Shown: piece after piece, positions 33,101 to 44,737 of the stretch | Numbering within the stretch: the stretch's first letter is position 1 | Layout of the letters: each line of letters opens with the position of its first letter | Assembly (NCBI GenBank): GCA_003024785.1 | Contig: PUQB01000133.1 | Location: forward strand, 62,001-126,000 | Direction: 5' to 3' | Origin: Selaginella tamariscina | Lineage: Eukaryota > Streptophyta > Lycopodiopsida > Selaginellales > Selaginellaceae | DNA length: 64,000 bases | Position numbers and translations under genes: made by a program | The notes under the pieces: generated by a model | What the model was told of the DNA's origin: nothing | The model's input: only the letters and a program-made list of their open reading frames with translations | Databases searched by the model: none

Positions 33101-34190
33101 AGAGGTCCCTTTTCCACAAAATTTAAATTGGTTTTGCATGTAACCTAAATACCAAAAGGATGAAAAAAGCAGAATTGACTTGTTTCTCTCAAAGGGTATG
33201 GGGACACAAACCAACATATAAAAGGCTAGGTCATATGTAAGAAATAATTAGATGATGACCATGGGCAAATACTTCTCAATTATAAATGAAGATTTGATGG
33301 TGTGGAATTCGTTGACAAAGTTACAAGGTTCAACTGGACGAAAGTTAATAACAATTGCGTTAGCATGGAGAAGTGGATTTCATTATCAAGACTTTCATTG
33401 ATCAACAATCCCCAAGGATGTGCACTCAAGATGAATGTCATGAATAAGTTGTTCAGTGTAGCCATCGTGCACTTTAGAATATTGTCATTCCTAGGGCTGA
33501 CAAAGAATTTAAACATTGACTCATTGTAAGTGGATGAATTGAATGCTAAATGGCATATGCATAGAGAGTGTGGGAAGGACCGTGAAGGATAATGATGAGG
33601 CTAATTCACTGTGACAACTTATGTTGACATTTCTCAAGGAGATAAAGAAGAAAGCCTTTGTGAAAGACTGATATTCATACATATCAAAGGTATTTCCCAT
33701 TCTAAAAAAGGATAAAGACAACCTTTTCAAATACCATGTTCAACAAGCTGCAGATCACATGTTCTCATATATATCTTATTCTTTTGGTTCTACATCAAAA
33801 CATGTTTCTTTAATGGCCTTCTTTTCTTCTATATTCAATTTCCTACGATAATAATCACAAAAGCTTGCATCGTGCTTATGTATCCATTTTATCTAAATGA
33901 GTTCATAAGGTCGCTCATATTCCTTGCAATTGATTGCACTTGCTCATTCTTAGTAATATAAGTGGGATATGCAATAGATTCTCTCCACCCTTCCTCTCCA
34001 AGCCACCCAATATGTTAGACAATGGTGTCCATGTAAAATCTTTAGAAAGAAGTTGTTGGTCCAATCTAAGTGCTTTGTTGTCTTGAGGGACTTGTGGGTG
34101 TGGTGTAGAAATTTGTATGGCATTTTGTTCTTGTTTTCTAGGCATTATGACCTGGAATATATTAGTTAAGGAAACAAATTTGTAAATCCT
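30176..34190. other. Unassigned region, probably decayed transposon DNA
   Basis: Base composition becomes less AT-rich after about 30750. Short frames such as 32848-33102 (plus) and 32526-32813 (minus) show no family motif I recognise. Phrases near 31620-31830 (CTTGGCACTGAGGTTG, ATGTTGAGGAATGT) resemble the minisatellite at 34190-34437. I cannot place a gene here. Confidence 0.35.
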
Positions 34191-34437
34191 CGGTGCTAAG
34201 GTTGGAAGTATCCACCCTTGGCATTGATGTTAGGATGATCTACCTCTTGATGTCAAGGCCAAACCATTCAACTGAGTCACCCTTGATTCCGAGGTCAAAT
34301 CGTTCAACCCTCAGCACCAAGGGTTGGACTGAGTCACCCTTGACACTGAGGTTGGAAAGTCTCACCCTCAGCACCGAGGGTTGGACTAGATCACCCTTGG
34401 CACCGGTTTGTTGTTCCAGCCCTTGGTGCCAAGGGTG
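34190..34437. repeat. Degenerate minisatellite, left part
   Basis: Units of about 30-35 bases built on CCCT(C/T)GGCACCGAGGGTTGGACTGAGTCACCCTTG-like words repeat six to seven times. The same array continues at 49705-49900, on the other side of the chromovirus, showing that the element inserted into the array. Confidence 0.75.
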
Positions 34438-35363
34438 TGTTAGATTTTTACATGGTGCCACAAAGGTGGCTTGCCATGTGCCAACCCTGGAATCCTCTAT
34501 CTAGAAACCCACAAAATTTGGTAAAGTAACCCATATTAGGAACTCAACCCTTAGGAATTTAAGCCCCTAACTGACCAAGTCCACAAACGAGGCTCACCTT
34601 GTGAATCAAGATATATGGACCAGCCGAGCTATAGGTATCGTTCCTAGCTTGGCGTGGTTAAGGCAGTTAGAGCAAGGCTTCAACCACTATTCTATAGAAT
34701 AGGAACTCGGGCAACACCTTTGAGTTTGCGAGTAGGTTTCGGATCAAGGAATTTGACTAACTCTTTGGAAGTGATGTACTCAGTCACAAAGGTGAGATTT
34801 GGCAACAATAAAGATAGCTTAACCCAAAGGTGGGACGTAGCCCTGTCGTGTGGAAGTTTGGGCGGCACAACAGAGGGTTAGCCTTGACAACACAAGCTTA
34901 GCTTGCACCAGTAGGAGGTTAATGAGCCCTAGGAAGCCTCACTACATACACTCTACCTTAATTATGTAGCCCCCTTATTTTCCTAAAAGAGTAAGTGGGT
35001 GGCACAAAAATGCCAGCCCTTAATGAAATTGAGATGTCCTAACCTAACCCTAAACCTAACCCTGGTATTAGGGCATGGGGTTAGGGCAACCCTAGGGGTG
35101 TCCCTAACCCTTTTTGACAAGTTATATTTAACAGAAAAACCTATCTTGTAACGTCAAACTAGGGGAGAGTTTTTTAAAGGTAAGTACTACCTTCACCTAA
35201 AGTTTTTCGAGGTATCTAGTGACAGCCGACTGACTATCCCTAAACACCTAAGTGCACTAAGCGGGGCTGTTTCTCACTACAACTAGGGTTCATCACACAT
35301 CTTGGTAAGTAACAATAGTCAAACCCCAAAGTAAAAGGTCGAGTTATAATAAAAACTATGACA
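34438..35363 (-). repeat. 3' LTR of the minus-strand chromovirus
   Basis: About 926 bases nearly collinear with 48742-49704. It contains a telomere-like patch of CCTAAC/CCCTAAACC words near 35039-35115. The purine tract beside its high-coordinate end marks it as the 3' LTR. Confidence 0.85.
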
Positions 35364-35699
35364 CACTCCCCGCCTTTAAAAATGTCAAACATCCTCATTG
35401 ACGTTTAACTCCAAAACTAGACTAAGTTAGGAAAAATTAACTGAAAACTAAAGCTAATCACTCTAGTGGAGTCAGTAAAAAGTTCATAAGTTTTATTATC
35501 CCCCTTGCATTACACGAAGCCAAGTACTTCAGAACCATCATTCACTGGGTGACTACCAACTACTGGAGGTACCACATGCGACAAGAAGTCACTTGGAGAC
35601 CTTTTGCACGTCTGCAAAGTTTGTCACCCAACACAGACAAAAATTAGTTAATTTCTTTAAGTTAACTAGAATTTATATTGGAGGCCTCTAGTTAAGGTT

Positions 35700-36924
35700 G
35701 TATGTCGGGCCCTAGGTTAATAAGAAATAAAGTTCACTTTATTTCTCATCATCATCACAACAGTTTGAGACCTCGTCTCAAACTCATTCACTACCTCCAT
35801 CGCGTTTTGCAAATTCTCCAATGGTTCTCATGTCGACTTGCATGATGAGTAACCTTTCCACTTAATAAGATATTTTTGTTTATGTTTCTGCAACCCTCGG
35901 CGTTTAATGTCCTTTGCATCCAAAATTGATTCAACTTCGAACTCTTTTGTATCACCGACCAGCTAATGAAGCGGATGTAAGTTTTCGTATCTCTGTGGAT
36001 GTTTCTCATTCTTGTGGAATGGCTCGAGCAAATTGACATGAAACACATTGTGTATTGCTCCCAACTCTAGAGGAAGATCTAACCCATAAGCCACTTTCCC
36101 TACTCGCTTCACCACTTTGTATGGACCTATGTAGTGCAATAGAAACTTCCTCAAAAGAGTTGTCGGAACCTTCAAGTTTCTGGTACTCAACAATAACATA
36201 TCCCCAACATGATACTTTACATCCAATCGATGCTTATCGTACTGCTAACGATACCTTTCCTATGTTGTAGCCATTGCTTGACAAGCAGCTTCTCATGTTT
36301 GATACAACTATCCAGTGAACTCTGCTACAAAGGGAACTTGATTGACATTGTCTTTCGGTAACACCATACTCTGAGGAATACCACCCTTATTCCCAGTTAA
36401 CACCTCAATTGGGCTACACCCAATCGCAGTGTGTGTCAAGTTATTATAACATACCTCAGCCATATCCAAGTGTTCAGTGCAATCAAGTTGATTACCTTGA
36501 ACATAACATCTAAGATAGTCCTTGACTTGTCGATTTGCTCTCTCCATTTGACCATCTATTTGCAGATGGTAAGATGTATTGAACTTTAGCATCGTGCCAA
36601 ACTGCTTAAACAACGTTCCCCAAAACTTGTATGTAAATCGAGGATCCCAATTCGAGATCATTGTTTCTGGTAGCCCGTGCACTCTTACGACTTCGTGAAA
36701 GAACAACTTTGCTGTTTGTTTTGCATTCACTGTCTTTACAGTTAGAATGAAATGAGCAACCTTTGAAAATCGATCGACCACCACCATGAGAGTGTTAAAA
36801 CCACAAGATTTTAGCAATCCCATAATAAAGTCCAAAGTAACACTTTGAAATGGCCGCTTTAGAATTGGTATACACTGCAACTTCCCAGCTCGTTTTGCGA
36901 TCAACTTTTCATTTGTTGACATGT
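35700..36924 (-). pseudogene. Chromodomain and integrase core of the minus-strand chromovirus
   Basis: Integrase core reads from 36922 (SVTLDFIMGLL, VVVDRFSKVAHF, HGLPETMISNWDPRF) to about 36308. The GPYKVVKRVGKVAYGLDLP linker follows at about 36110. A chromodomain with KYLIKWKGY and EPLENLQNA ends near 35720. The integrase second catalytic Asp stretch (SNWDPRF, usually SDRD) is altered. A stop falls inside the chromodomain, so the product would not be functional. Confidence 0.85.
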
Positions 36925-37394
36925 CACCGGAAAATGTAAACCCCTAGTTTTTGTTATTTTTAGTTAGAAAACATCTTTAAAAAACAAGCCCTTGTTTTTG
37001 TAAAAACATTCTCAACTTGTAATTATACCTTGTGTTTTTTGTATAGTTTATTTACTCTTTTTAGGTTTGTTTTTTCCATTGTATTTATATGCAGTTGTTT
37101 TTAGCTTAATTTCATATTGTGATTATTTATACTTAATAAAAACTCTAAACTTTTCTTAATTAGAATAAACAATAAAATATTAAATCATTAATTTCCCACT
37201 TCTCTCTCTCTTCCAAGTTTTTTCTTCTAAGCTTTAAGTAATCCTGCATATAATCCCGTAACATGTATGTGTATATATACATACATACACACAAAAAACT
37301 ATATACATATATATATAGAGAGAGATAAATATATGCATGCACATAAACTTAGAAATGCAGCAAACATGGAAACAACATGGGCACCCACACAAAG

Positions 37395-37425
<31 letters not shown>

Positions 37426-37637
37426 GAATTGAAGAGAAAAAGAACTACTGGGATACATGGAGAATAAAAATATACATACATACATATAATATTATAGGTG
37501 TGTGTATACACACACACACACTACATACATATACATATATAAATATATGTAACAACATGTAACAAAGAATATTCCATAAGTTCATGCTAAAAACCGTTCA
37601 CCAAACACACCTTTTTTTGCTGCATTTTGTTGTGTTC

Positions 37638-37670
<33 letters not shown>

Positions 37671-38761
37671 CACACACACAAATATATTTATTCATGTAAT
37701 TATTGTACATATGTAGTATATGTTATTCATTTCTAGTTTGACACATAGATACATATAAACACACACACACACATATAAATATACACATACATACACACAT
37801 AAAACATATATAAAAAAAATAATTAATATATATATTATGTGTACAAATAGATGAATATACAAACTCAAAAATTGCAGCAAAGATGAAAACATGGGTACTT
37901 ATATATGTGTGTGTAGAATTAAACAATGTGGAAGCCTACCCAAAGAGACCTCGATCTTCATGAGCAAATTCTCATCTTCACTATAAAATCCCATTAAATC
38001 CCCATGAATCCTTTTATAAACATAGAGAAAATGATTAAGAACAAATTATACCTGGAATATGAAAATCCAGAGCTACATAGAGTCGCCTCGATGCTTAGCC
38101 AAAAGATAAAGACATATGACTCATGAACCCTAACCCTAAACATTAATGAACGGCTCAGATGATTACTTTACGTAAAGCTAATTAGTATTTTTTTATGGTA
38201 AATCATAAGGCTTTTTAACTTTTTGGTTATGAGTTTGAGTTCCTTAATAATATATTTTATTCAAGTATATGCACAAAGTGATATATTTTGTGCATAAACA
38301 CAAGTATATGTTATCATATACACTCCTATCTCGTTTCTTATTGTCTCCCAGTAGGACATACACATGTATATGTTTCTATGATGTATTTCTTCTATTTTGT
38401 CTCTCTCGCACTAATTTGTTCATAGTGGTGATATATTTTGTGCATAAATATACAAATATATATTATAATATACACTCCTCTCTTAATTATTTATCGCACA
38501 CTCTATAGTGGACGGTCTCTCACATATATACCCTATGTTAACATTATGTAATCCATAAATAAATATTTACATTTTGATGAACTAAAACATTCTTATTTCT
38601 TATCATTCATATAACAAGAGTTGCTTATTTACAAAGTATAAAACTCTCCCTAATTTAATTACAAAGTATGACTTATTTTCAAATTACATTTATCATCTTG
38701 AAATATAAATATAATTTAAATATGAAAATAAATAAAATGTCTTATTACTATATTTTAATAA

Positions 38762-39276
38762 TGTTATGACCCGATATAGATGCAGGATTCCGGATACAGG
38801 ATATAAGATATAAGAACAAGATATGCCTATAGGATACCTATAGGATATACCTACAGGATATGCCTATAGGATATGCTTATAGGATATGCTACAGGATATA
38901 CCTTCAGGATATGCCTATTAGGATATGCTATAGGATATACCTTCAGGATAAGGGTCACCATTTTTAACTCATGACTAGATTAGGCTCATGACCAGATTAG
39001 CTCTTGGAGTTGTGAGCTAAAAGCTCTGACCTAATTGTTGTACAATTAATTACTATCAACACCAGTCTTTTTACGATCAATCTTGTCTTGTCTTGTTTTG
39101 CTCCTTGCTTCCTGTTCTCTCCTTATCTTGCTCCTAGTTCTTGTCCTGCTCTTGTCTTGCTTCTAGTTCCTGTCCTGTTCATGTCTTGCTCATGGTTCCT
39201 GTCCTGTTCCTGTCTTGTTCCTAATCCTTGTCCTGCTCCTGAGTTAAGCTCCTTACTCTTGGATTGTGGCTTGACA
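38762..39276 (+). repeat. 5' LTR of the plus-strand chromovirus
   Basis: 515 bases against 447 in the 3' LTR. The length difference lies mainly in a minisatellite of AGGATATACCTACAGGATATG-like units in the first 200 bases. A second patch of CTTGTCCTGCTC-type words occurs toward the end. Confidence 0.85.
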
Positions 39277-39365
39277 GTTTTGATAGTAACTCCTTTCATA
39301 GCTGATTTCCAGTTATTTTTTTCTTGATTTTCTCCTTCGTTTTTCTCTTTTTTTTTTCATAGATC

Positions 39366-39840
39366 ATGGCTGATTTTAAGCAATTTCAATGCGAGCACCA
39401 AATTTTGCTTCATGAACTAACCATTTTGCGCCAAGTGGTCACAGATCTGCAAGGTTCCACCAACGCGGTGCATGCAGCTGCTGATGCATTTTCCAAGGCT
39501 ACTGCACATGCTCTCTCTCAAGCATTTGTGGTTTCCTCTCCATCGAACCCTTCTTCAGAGCTGAAGATCAGTATGCTGAAAAGTTATGTGGTAATCGCAC
39601 CGATTTCCAAGGCTTCTTGAATCAAATCAGGCTTTTGATCCGTATGCAACCACGCCGCTACTCAACTGATGCACAAAAGGTTGGCCTTTTGGCATCCTTA
39701 CTAGTTGGATCCCCACAGGCTTGGGTTGCTGCTTTGTTGGAGCATGATGACCCATTGATGGAAGACTTTGAAGGTTTTGTGGCTGCCTTTGAAGCCTGCT
39801 TTATAGATCCCAATACGTACCGTTCCACAAGCACGAAGTG
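39366..39840 (+). pseudogene. Gag of the plus-strand chromovirus
   Basis: Starts at the ATG at 39366 (MADFKQFQCEHQ) and changes frame near 39590, after which CGNRTDFQGFLNQIRLL and LLVGSPQAWVAALLEHDDP are read. This capsid pattern (a GFLNQ..L start, a G..W..LLE centre) recalls the sushi-ichi-like Gag described in vertebrates and in some non-seed plants. That resemblance is from memory only. Confidence 0.6.
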
Positions 39841-40744
39841 AAGGAAGCTCACACAAGGATTCCTACTAGCTTCCGTCTATGCATCCGAATTTCAGCAACT
39901 TTGCACGAACATTCTATAGGACGAGACTGCATTGATCGAACACTTCCATTTTGGGTTGAGGGATGACATGAAGGACCTTCTCCTTACGTTACCGGATGCC
40001 CAAACCTTAGTGGAGATCATGCAATAGGTTGTTTGTTGCGACAACCGTTTGTTCGAGCATCGTCAGGAAAAATCCCGTTAGCAGTCCCTGCCAGCCAATC
40101 CTATAGTTGTAGCACATGTTCCTACGACACCTTCTGGAGTAGTCCTATAGAGGTTAAAAAAATACAAGCGTGGTCCACTTTCAACTACGGAGAAGCAACG
40201 TCATTGTGGTGAGAATTTATGCTTGTATTGTGGTGAAGTAGAACACAAGGTGCTCAAGACACGTGAAGTTGAAGTTCAATGTCTACTTCATCTAGGAGCT
40301 GCAAAGTTAGACATAGGTGCAAGCTCCATTGGTGTTGCTCATACCATTCCATCACTTAAGTTTCTTGTACACATTCGCCTCAATGATCAAGAGCTCAAGG
40401 AGTTTGCCCTGTTAGACACTAGTGCAAATGCATGCTTCATGGATGACATTTTTTTAACTTAGCATGGCATTCTGGTGGTGAAGTTGAAGCGTGCAGTTCC
40501 TGTAAAGGTTGCAGATGGTCGATTGATTGCTTCTGGCGCAGTCACCCATGCTACCACACCTCTCTCTTGTAGTCATGGCGCATTCAACTGTTCGATTTCC
40601 TTCTACTTGATCAAGACTCGTCGACTCCCATCATTTTGGGCATGCCATGGTTCATGGTTGTAAATCCTCAGATCAATTGGAGGTCTAGGACACTCACGTT
40701 TTCCTCTTCAGCAGCCAGGATAAATCCTGTACCTTCCTGCGTGT

Positions 40745-41560
40745 AGGATATGTCCTTAGTGTCTAAGGCAGTACAAGCTATAGGATTGACCATGCCTGTT
40801 CCTGTATATGTGTTGAAGATTCCTCCTCGACATGATTCACCTTATGTCAGTTCCTTAGCACATCCGCAGGCTCTTTTCACTCTTGTAAGTTCGTGGATTC
40901 TTGTACAAGGTTCTTCCAATCCTGTATCAATGTTGAAGACTCCTCCTCGACAAGATTTACCTCATGTCAGTTCCTCAGCACATTCACAGGCTCTTGTAAG
41001 TTCGCAGATTCCTGTATAGGGTTCTTCTAATCATGTATCAGTGTCGAAGGTTCCTCCTCAACAGGATCCACCTCTCATCAATTCGTCAACACATTTCAGG
41101 CTCTCCTCACTCCTATGCATTCACAAACTTCTGTACAGGATTCTTCCAATCCTGTACATTCGTCAACATCCGCACAGGTTTTCCCCAATCCTGCCTCTTT
41201 TCATTCCTCTGCTCTTGTTTTATCCTCCAAGATCCTTCTTCTTTTTCATTCACAGCTCCTCCTCCTCTTCGAATTCATACCACTACTATACATGAACTTG
41301 CCACTAATCCTGCTCCTTTTCATCTCTTTGCTTTTCAAGTAACTCTTCTACATGTCTTATATCTGACTCTCCTGTTTTTCAATCCCCTTCTCCTTCTTCT
41401 GCTTCTTCCCTGCCATCCAAGTATCACTCCTTTCATGACGTTTTTGATAAGCACAAGGCTGCAGTTCTTCTTATTCACAGGTCCTACGATTGTCCTATCG
41501 ATCTTATGGAAGGAAAGACTTCATCGTTCGGACCGATTTATGCACTGTTACCTACGGAAT
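40745..41560 (+). repeat. In-frame tandem repeat in the Gag-Pol linker
   Basis: Units of about 40 residues containing PPR(Q/H)D..(H/Y)VSS.AH.QAL and GSSNPVS repeat about three times before frame loss. The codons remain recognisable, so the expansion happened before most of the decay. Confidence 0.65.
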
Positions 41561-44127
41561 TGAAGGTTCTTCGTTAGTACATCAAGGACAACTTGGCATC
41601 CGACTTCATTCGTCACTCAAAGTTCCCTGCAGGAGAACCTATCTTCTTTGTTAAGAAGAAAGATGGGAGTTTGCGTTTGGTTGTGGACTACAGGGGTTTG
41701 AATTAAGTCACCATTCGGAACCGGTACCCGTTGCCATTGATCCCGGAACTTCTCGATTGGCTACGAGGAGTAAAGGTGTTCACGAAGATTGACTTACAAG
41801 GGTGACTCTTGGACTAGTTTGTTGGTAATCTTACCTCGATGACATTTTGATTTTCTCTAAGGACCATGTGGCACATGATAAGCATGTACGATTAGTTTAC
41901 AGAGGCTTCGCGAGCATGGCCTGTATGCGAAGTTGGAGAAGTGTTTTTTTGATAGGGATACTGTGGAGTTCTTGGGCTACATCATCTCTCCTTGGTGTTT
42001 CCATGGACATGCACAAGGTGAAGACTATCGTGGAGTGGGAGAGGCCCAAGTCTGTACGAGATGTACAATGTTTCCTTGGCTTTGCAAACTTTACAGGCGA
42101 TTCATACAGGACTTCTCCAAGCGTGTACTTCCACTCATGGAACTCACCAAGTGCACAGAGATTTTCTCTTGGTCCGATAAGGTGGAACATGCATTCACAA
42201 CACTCAAGGACACCTTCACAACAGCTCCATTTTAGCACATCCTGATCCTTCTCGTCCCTTCTTAGTTGAAGCAGATGCTTCGATTTGCAGTAGGTTCTAT
42301 CCTATCAAGTTGGAGAAGACAAGTTGCTTCATCCTGTAGCTTTTCACTCTCATAAGTTCCTTTTGGCGGAGATCAATTACGAGATTCATGACAAGGAACT
42401 CAAGGCCATTGTGATTCGTTTGAGGAGTGGCATTTCCTGGAAGGTGCTGTGCATCCTCTACAAGTTCTTACGGATCACAAGAACTTGGAGTTTTTTTAAA
42501 CGGTCGAGTTCTCAGTCAGCAAGGCTAGGTGGGCGGAGTTCCTATCACGTTTTGATTTTGTCATTGTCTACAGGCCTGGTTTTCGGAATGGCAAGGCGAT
42601 GCATTGTCTAGGTGCTCTTACCTTGCACCGACCCGGGCGATCCTGCATATGACTGTCAAAGAAGTGTTGTTGGGTCCTGATCGACTTCGGCTTGCAGCAC
42701 TACAGTTCATCAGGCTCCAGCAGATTCAACACTTACACAGGACATTCATTTGCAGTTGGCTACAGACGACTTGGCAAAGAATGTGTTCTCACACATTAGT
42801 CCTGACATCGCAAGTTCCTCTTCCTCCAGTTCCCGTACAGACTACAAGTTGTTTGCATACAGGACGGACTCCTATACCGGGAAGGTCTCCTGTACGTTCC
42901 TATTGGTGTTTGAGGACTCGTGTGGTACAGATTGTCATGATACCCCGGCTACAGGACATTTTGGTGTGGCCAAGACAGTTGAGTTGGTGACTCGCAACTA
43001 TTGGTGGCCTGGGTTGCGAGGTTTTGTGGAAAGTTTGTACGGAGTTGTGACACCTGCAACAGGTCGAAGATGCCTCGTCACGCACCCTGGTCTTCTTCGT
43101 CCTTTCCTGTTCCTTCTGCTCCTTGGAGATCCATTTCTATGGATTTCCTCACAGATCTTCCTCCTCGTGGATTTGATGCAGTTCTTGTGGTGGTTGACCG
43201 TTTCACCAAACAGGCTCATTTCCTACCATGTAACAAGACGCTACATGCCAGACAACTACTGAGTTGGTGATCTGCAAGTGTTCCGACATCATGGTCTTCC
43301 TGAGAGCATTGTTTCTGATCGAGGCCACAATTCATGTCCAAGTTTTGGCGAGAGCTTCTCAGTCTACAGGTTAAAGCGATCTTTCTTCAGGATATCATCC
43401 ACAAACTGATGGGCAGTCAGAACGCATTCAGACCTTGGAGCAATATCTTCGCTGCTTCATCAGTTACCAACAGGACAATGGTTGGACCTTCTTCCAATGG
43501 CGGAGTTTGCCTACAACAACTCCATTCACACATCTATAGGCCAGACACCTTTCTTTGCTCTTACAGGCTACCATCCACGTTTTGACTTTGCTCCTCTGCT
43601 TCTTCTTCTTCCGCTCCTGCAGTACAGGATCGTCTCCAGCATCTTCGTCAGGTACAGGATGATCTCCGGGTTCATCTTCAGCAGGCACAGGAATGGTACA
43701 AGCATCATGCTGATGCTCATCGTCAGCGGCACCTACATACAAGATTGGTGATCTCGTGTGGCTTCTTCGTCGACATATTCGCACCAACAGCCTTCTTCTA
43801 AGTTGGATTTTCAACGATTGGGCCCTTACAAGATTGCGGCTGAGGTCAATCTTGTAGCTTTTTGACTAGTTACCATTTACGGTGAAACTTCATCCTGTGT
43901 TTCACACCTCTTTATTGGAGCTGTATCATCCTTCTTTTCTTCCTGGTCGTGCTTCTTCTCTTCCCCCTTTTTACTTGGTGGATTGGAAAGGTTATTTGCC
44001 TACTATCGCACTTGGGAACCTGCATCCAACTTACTCCATGCTTCTTCCAAGGTTGCTGCTTTCCATCGGCATTATCTTGCTAAACTAGGTCCCAAGACTT
44101 ATGGAACTCGTCCTTAGGGAGGAGGTG

Positions 44128-44574
44128 TTGTCACGACCCAATACAGGATGCAGGATTCTGAATACAGGATATGCCCACAGAATATGCCTATAGGATATAC
44201 CTACAAGATATGCCTATAGGATATACCTACAGGATATGCCTACAGGATATGCTACAGGATATACCTTCATGATAAGGGTCACCATTTTTAGCTCATGACT
44301 AGATTAGGCTCATGACCAGATTAGCTCTTAGAGTTGTGAGCATAAAAGCTCCAACCTAATTGTTGTACAATTAGTTACTATCAATACTAGTCTTTTTACA
44401 ATCAATCTTGTCTTGTTCTTGTCTTGCTCCTTGCTTCTTGTTCTTTCCTTATCTTGCTCCTAATTCATATCCTACTCTTGTCTTGCTCCTGGTTCCTATC
44501 CTGCTCCTGTTTTGTTCCTAATCCTTGTCTTGCTCCTGAGTCAAGCCTCCTTGGTCTTGGATCGTGGCTTGACA
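44128..44574 (+). repeat. 3' LTR of the plus-strand chromovirus
   Basis: 447 bases, collinear with the 5' LTR, preceded by a purine tract at 44118-44127. The chromodomain reading frame stops just upstream at about 44117. Confidence 0.85.
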
Positions 44575-44737
44575 AATGAACTATAACATAATTTTATACA
44601 TTTTACAAACCCTAATACCAACCCTTATTCTTGGAACCCTAGTACGTCTCCTAGTATTTTGATAAAAAAAATTGTACCATGGTATTTGCAAAATTATGCA
44701 TAGTTTTTTTACCTTATTAATTTTGAATTTTCCAGTG

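Larger units (their letters stand above)
38762..44574 (+). mobile_element. Plus-strand chromovirus (Ty3/gypsy) with both LTRs
   Basis: LTRs 38762-39276 and 44128-44574 begin TGTTRT and end GGCTTGACA. A purine tract GGGAGGAGG directly precedes the 3' LTR. Possible target duplication AATAA/AATGA. Internal order: Gag 39366-39840, CCHC-like knuckle (CLYCGEVEHK) near 40225, protease near 40410 (LLDTSANACFMD), a Ser/Pro-rich linker with internal repeats 40745-41560, reverse transcriptase 41640-41860, RNase H, integrase about 42940-43590 (CDTCNRSKMP, VVVDRFTKQAHF), chromodomain about 43960-44117 (YLVDWKGY, TWEPASNLL). The reverse transcriptase jumps from TKIDLQG to YLDDILIFS, so its middle is deleted. 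Frame breaks and stops are common; the copy is inactive. Confidence 0.88.
36925..44737. mobile_element. Non-autonomous CACTA-like (EnSpm) DNA transposon carrying a nested retroelement
   Basis: The left end reads CACCGGAAAATGTAAA and the right end, on the other strand, CACTGGAAAATTCAAA; 13 of 16 bases agree. Both ends are flanked by the 3-base duplication TGT (36922-36924 and 44738-44740). CACT(A/G) termini with 3-base target duplications are the mark of CACTA/EnSpm elements. Without the retroelement at 38762-44574 the body is about 2.0 kb, AT-rich and microsatellite-laden, with no transposase, so it is non-autonomous. Removing it would rejoin the integrase zinc-binding motif of the host element. 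Confidence 0.72.

Noticed and set aside
32526-33102. Candidate small genes of 84-95 codons
   Set aside because: No motif, no splice context, and the area looks like decayed repeat DNA.
38804-38945. Possible CRISPR or satellite made of GGATAT units
   Set aside because: It lies inside an LTR and is matched by a shorter version in the partner LTR, so it is an LTR minisatellite.
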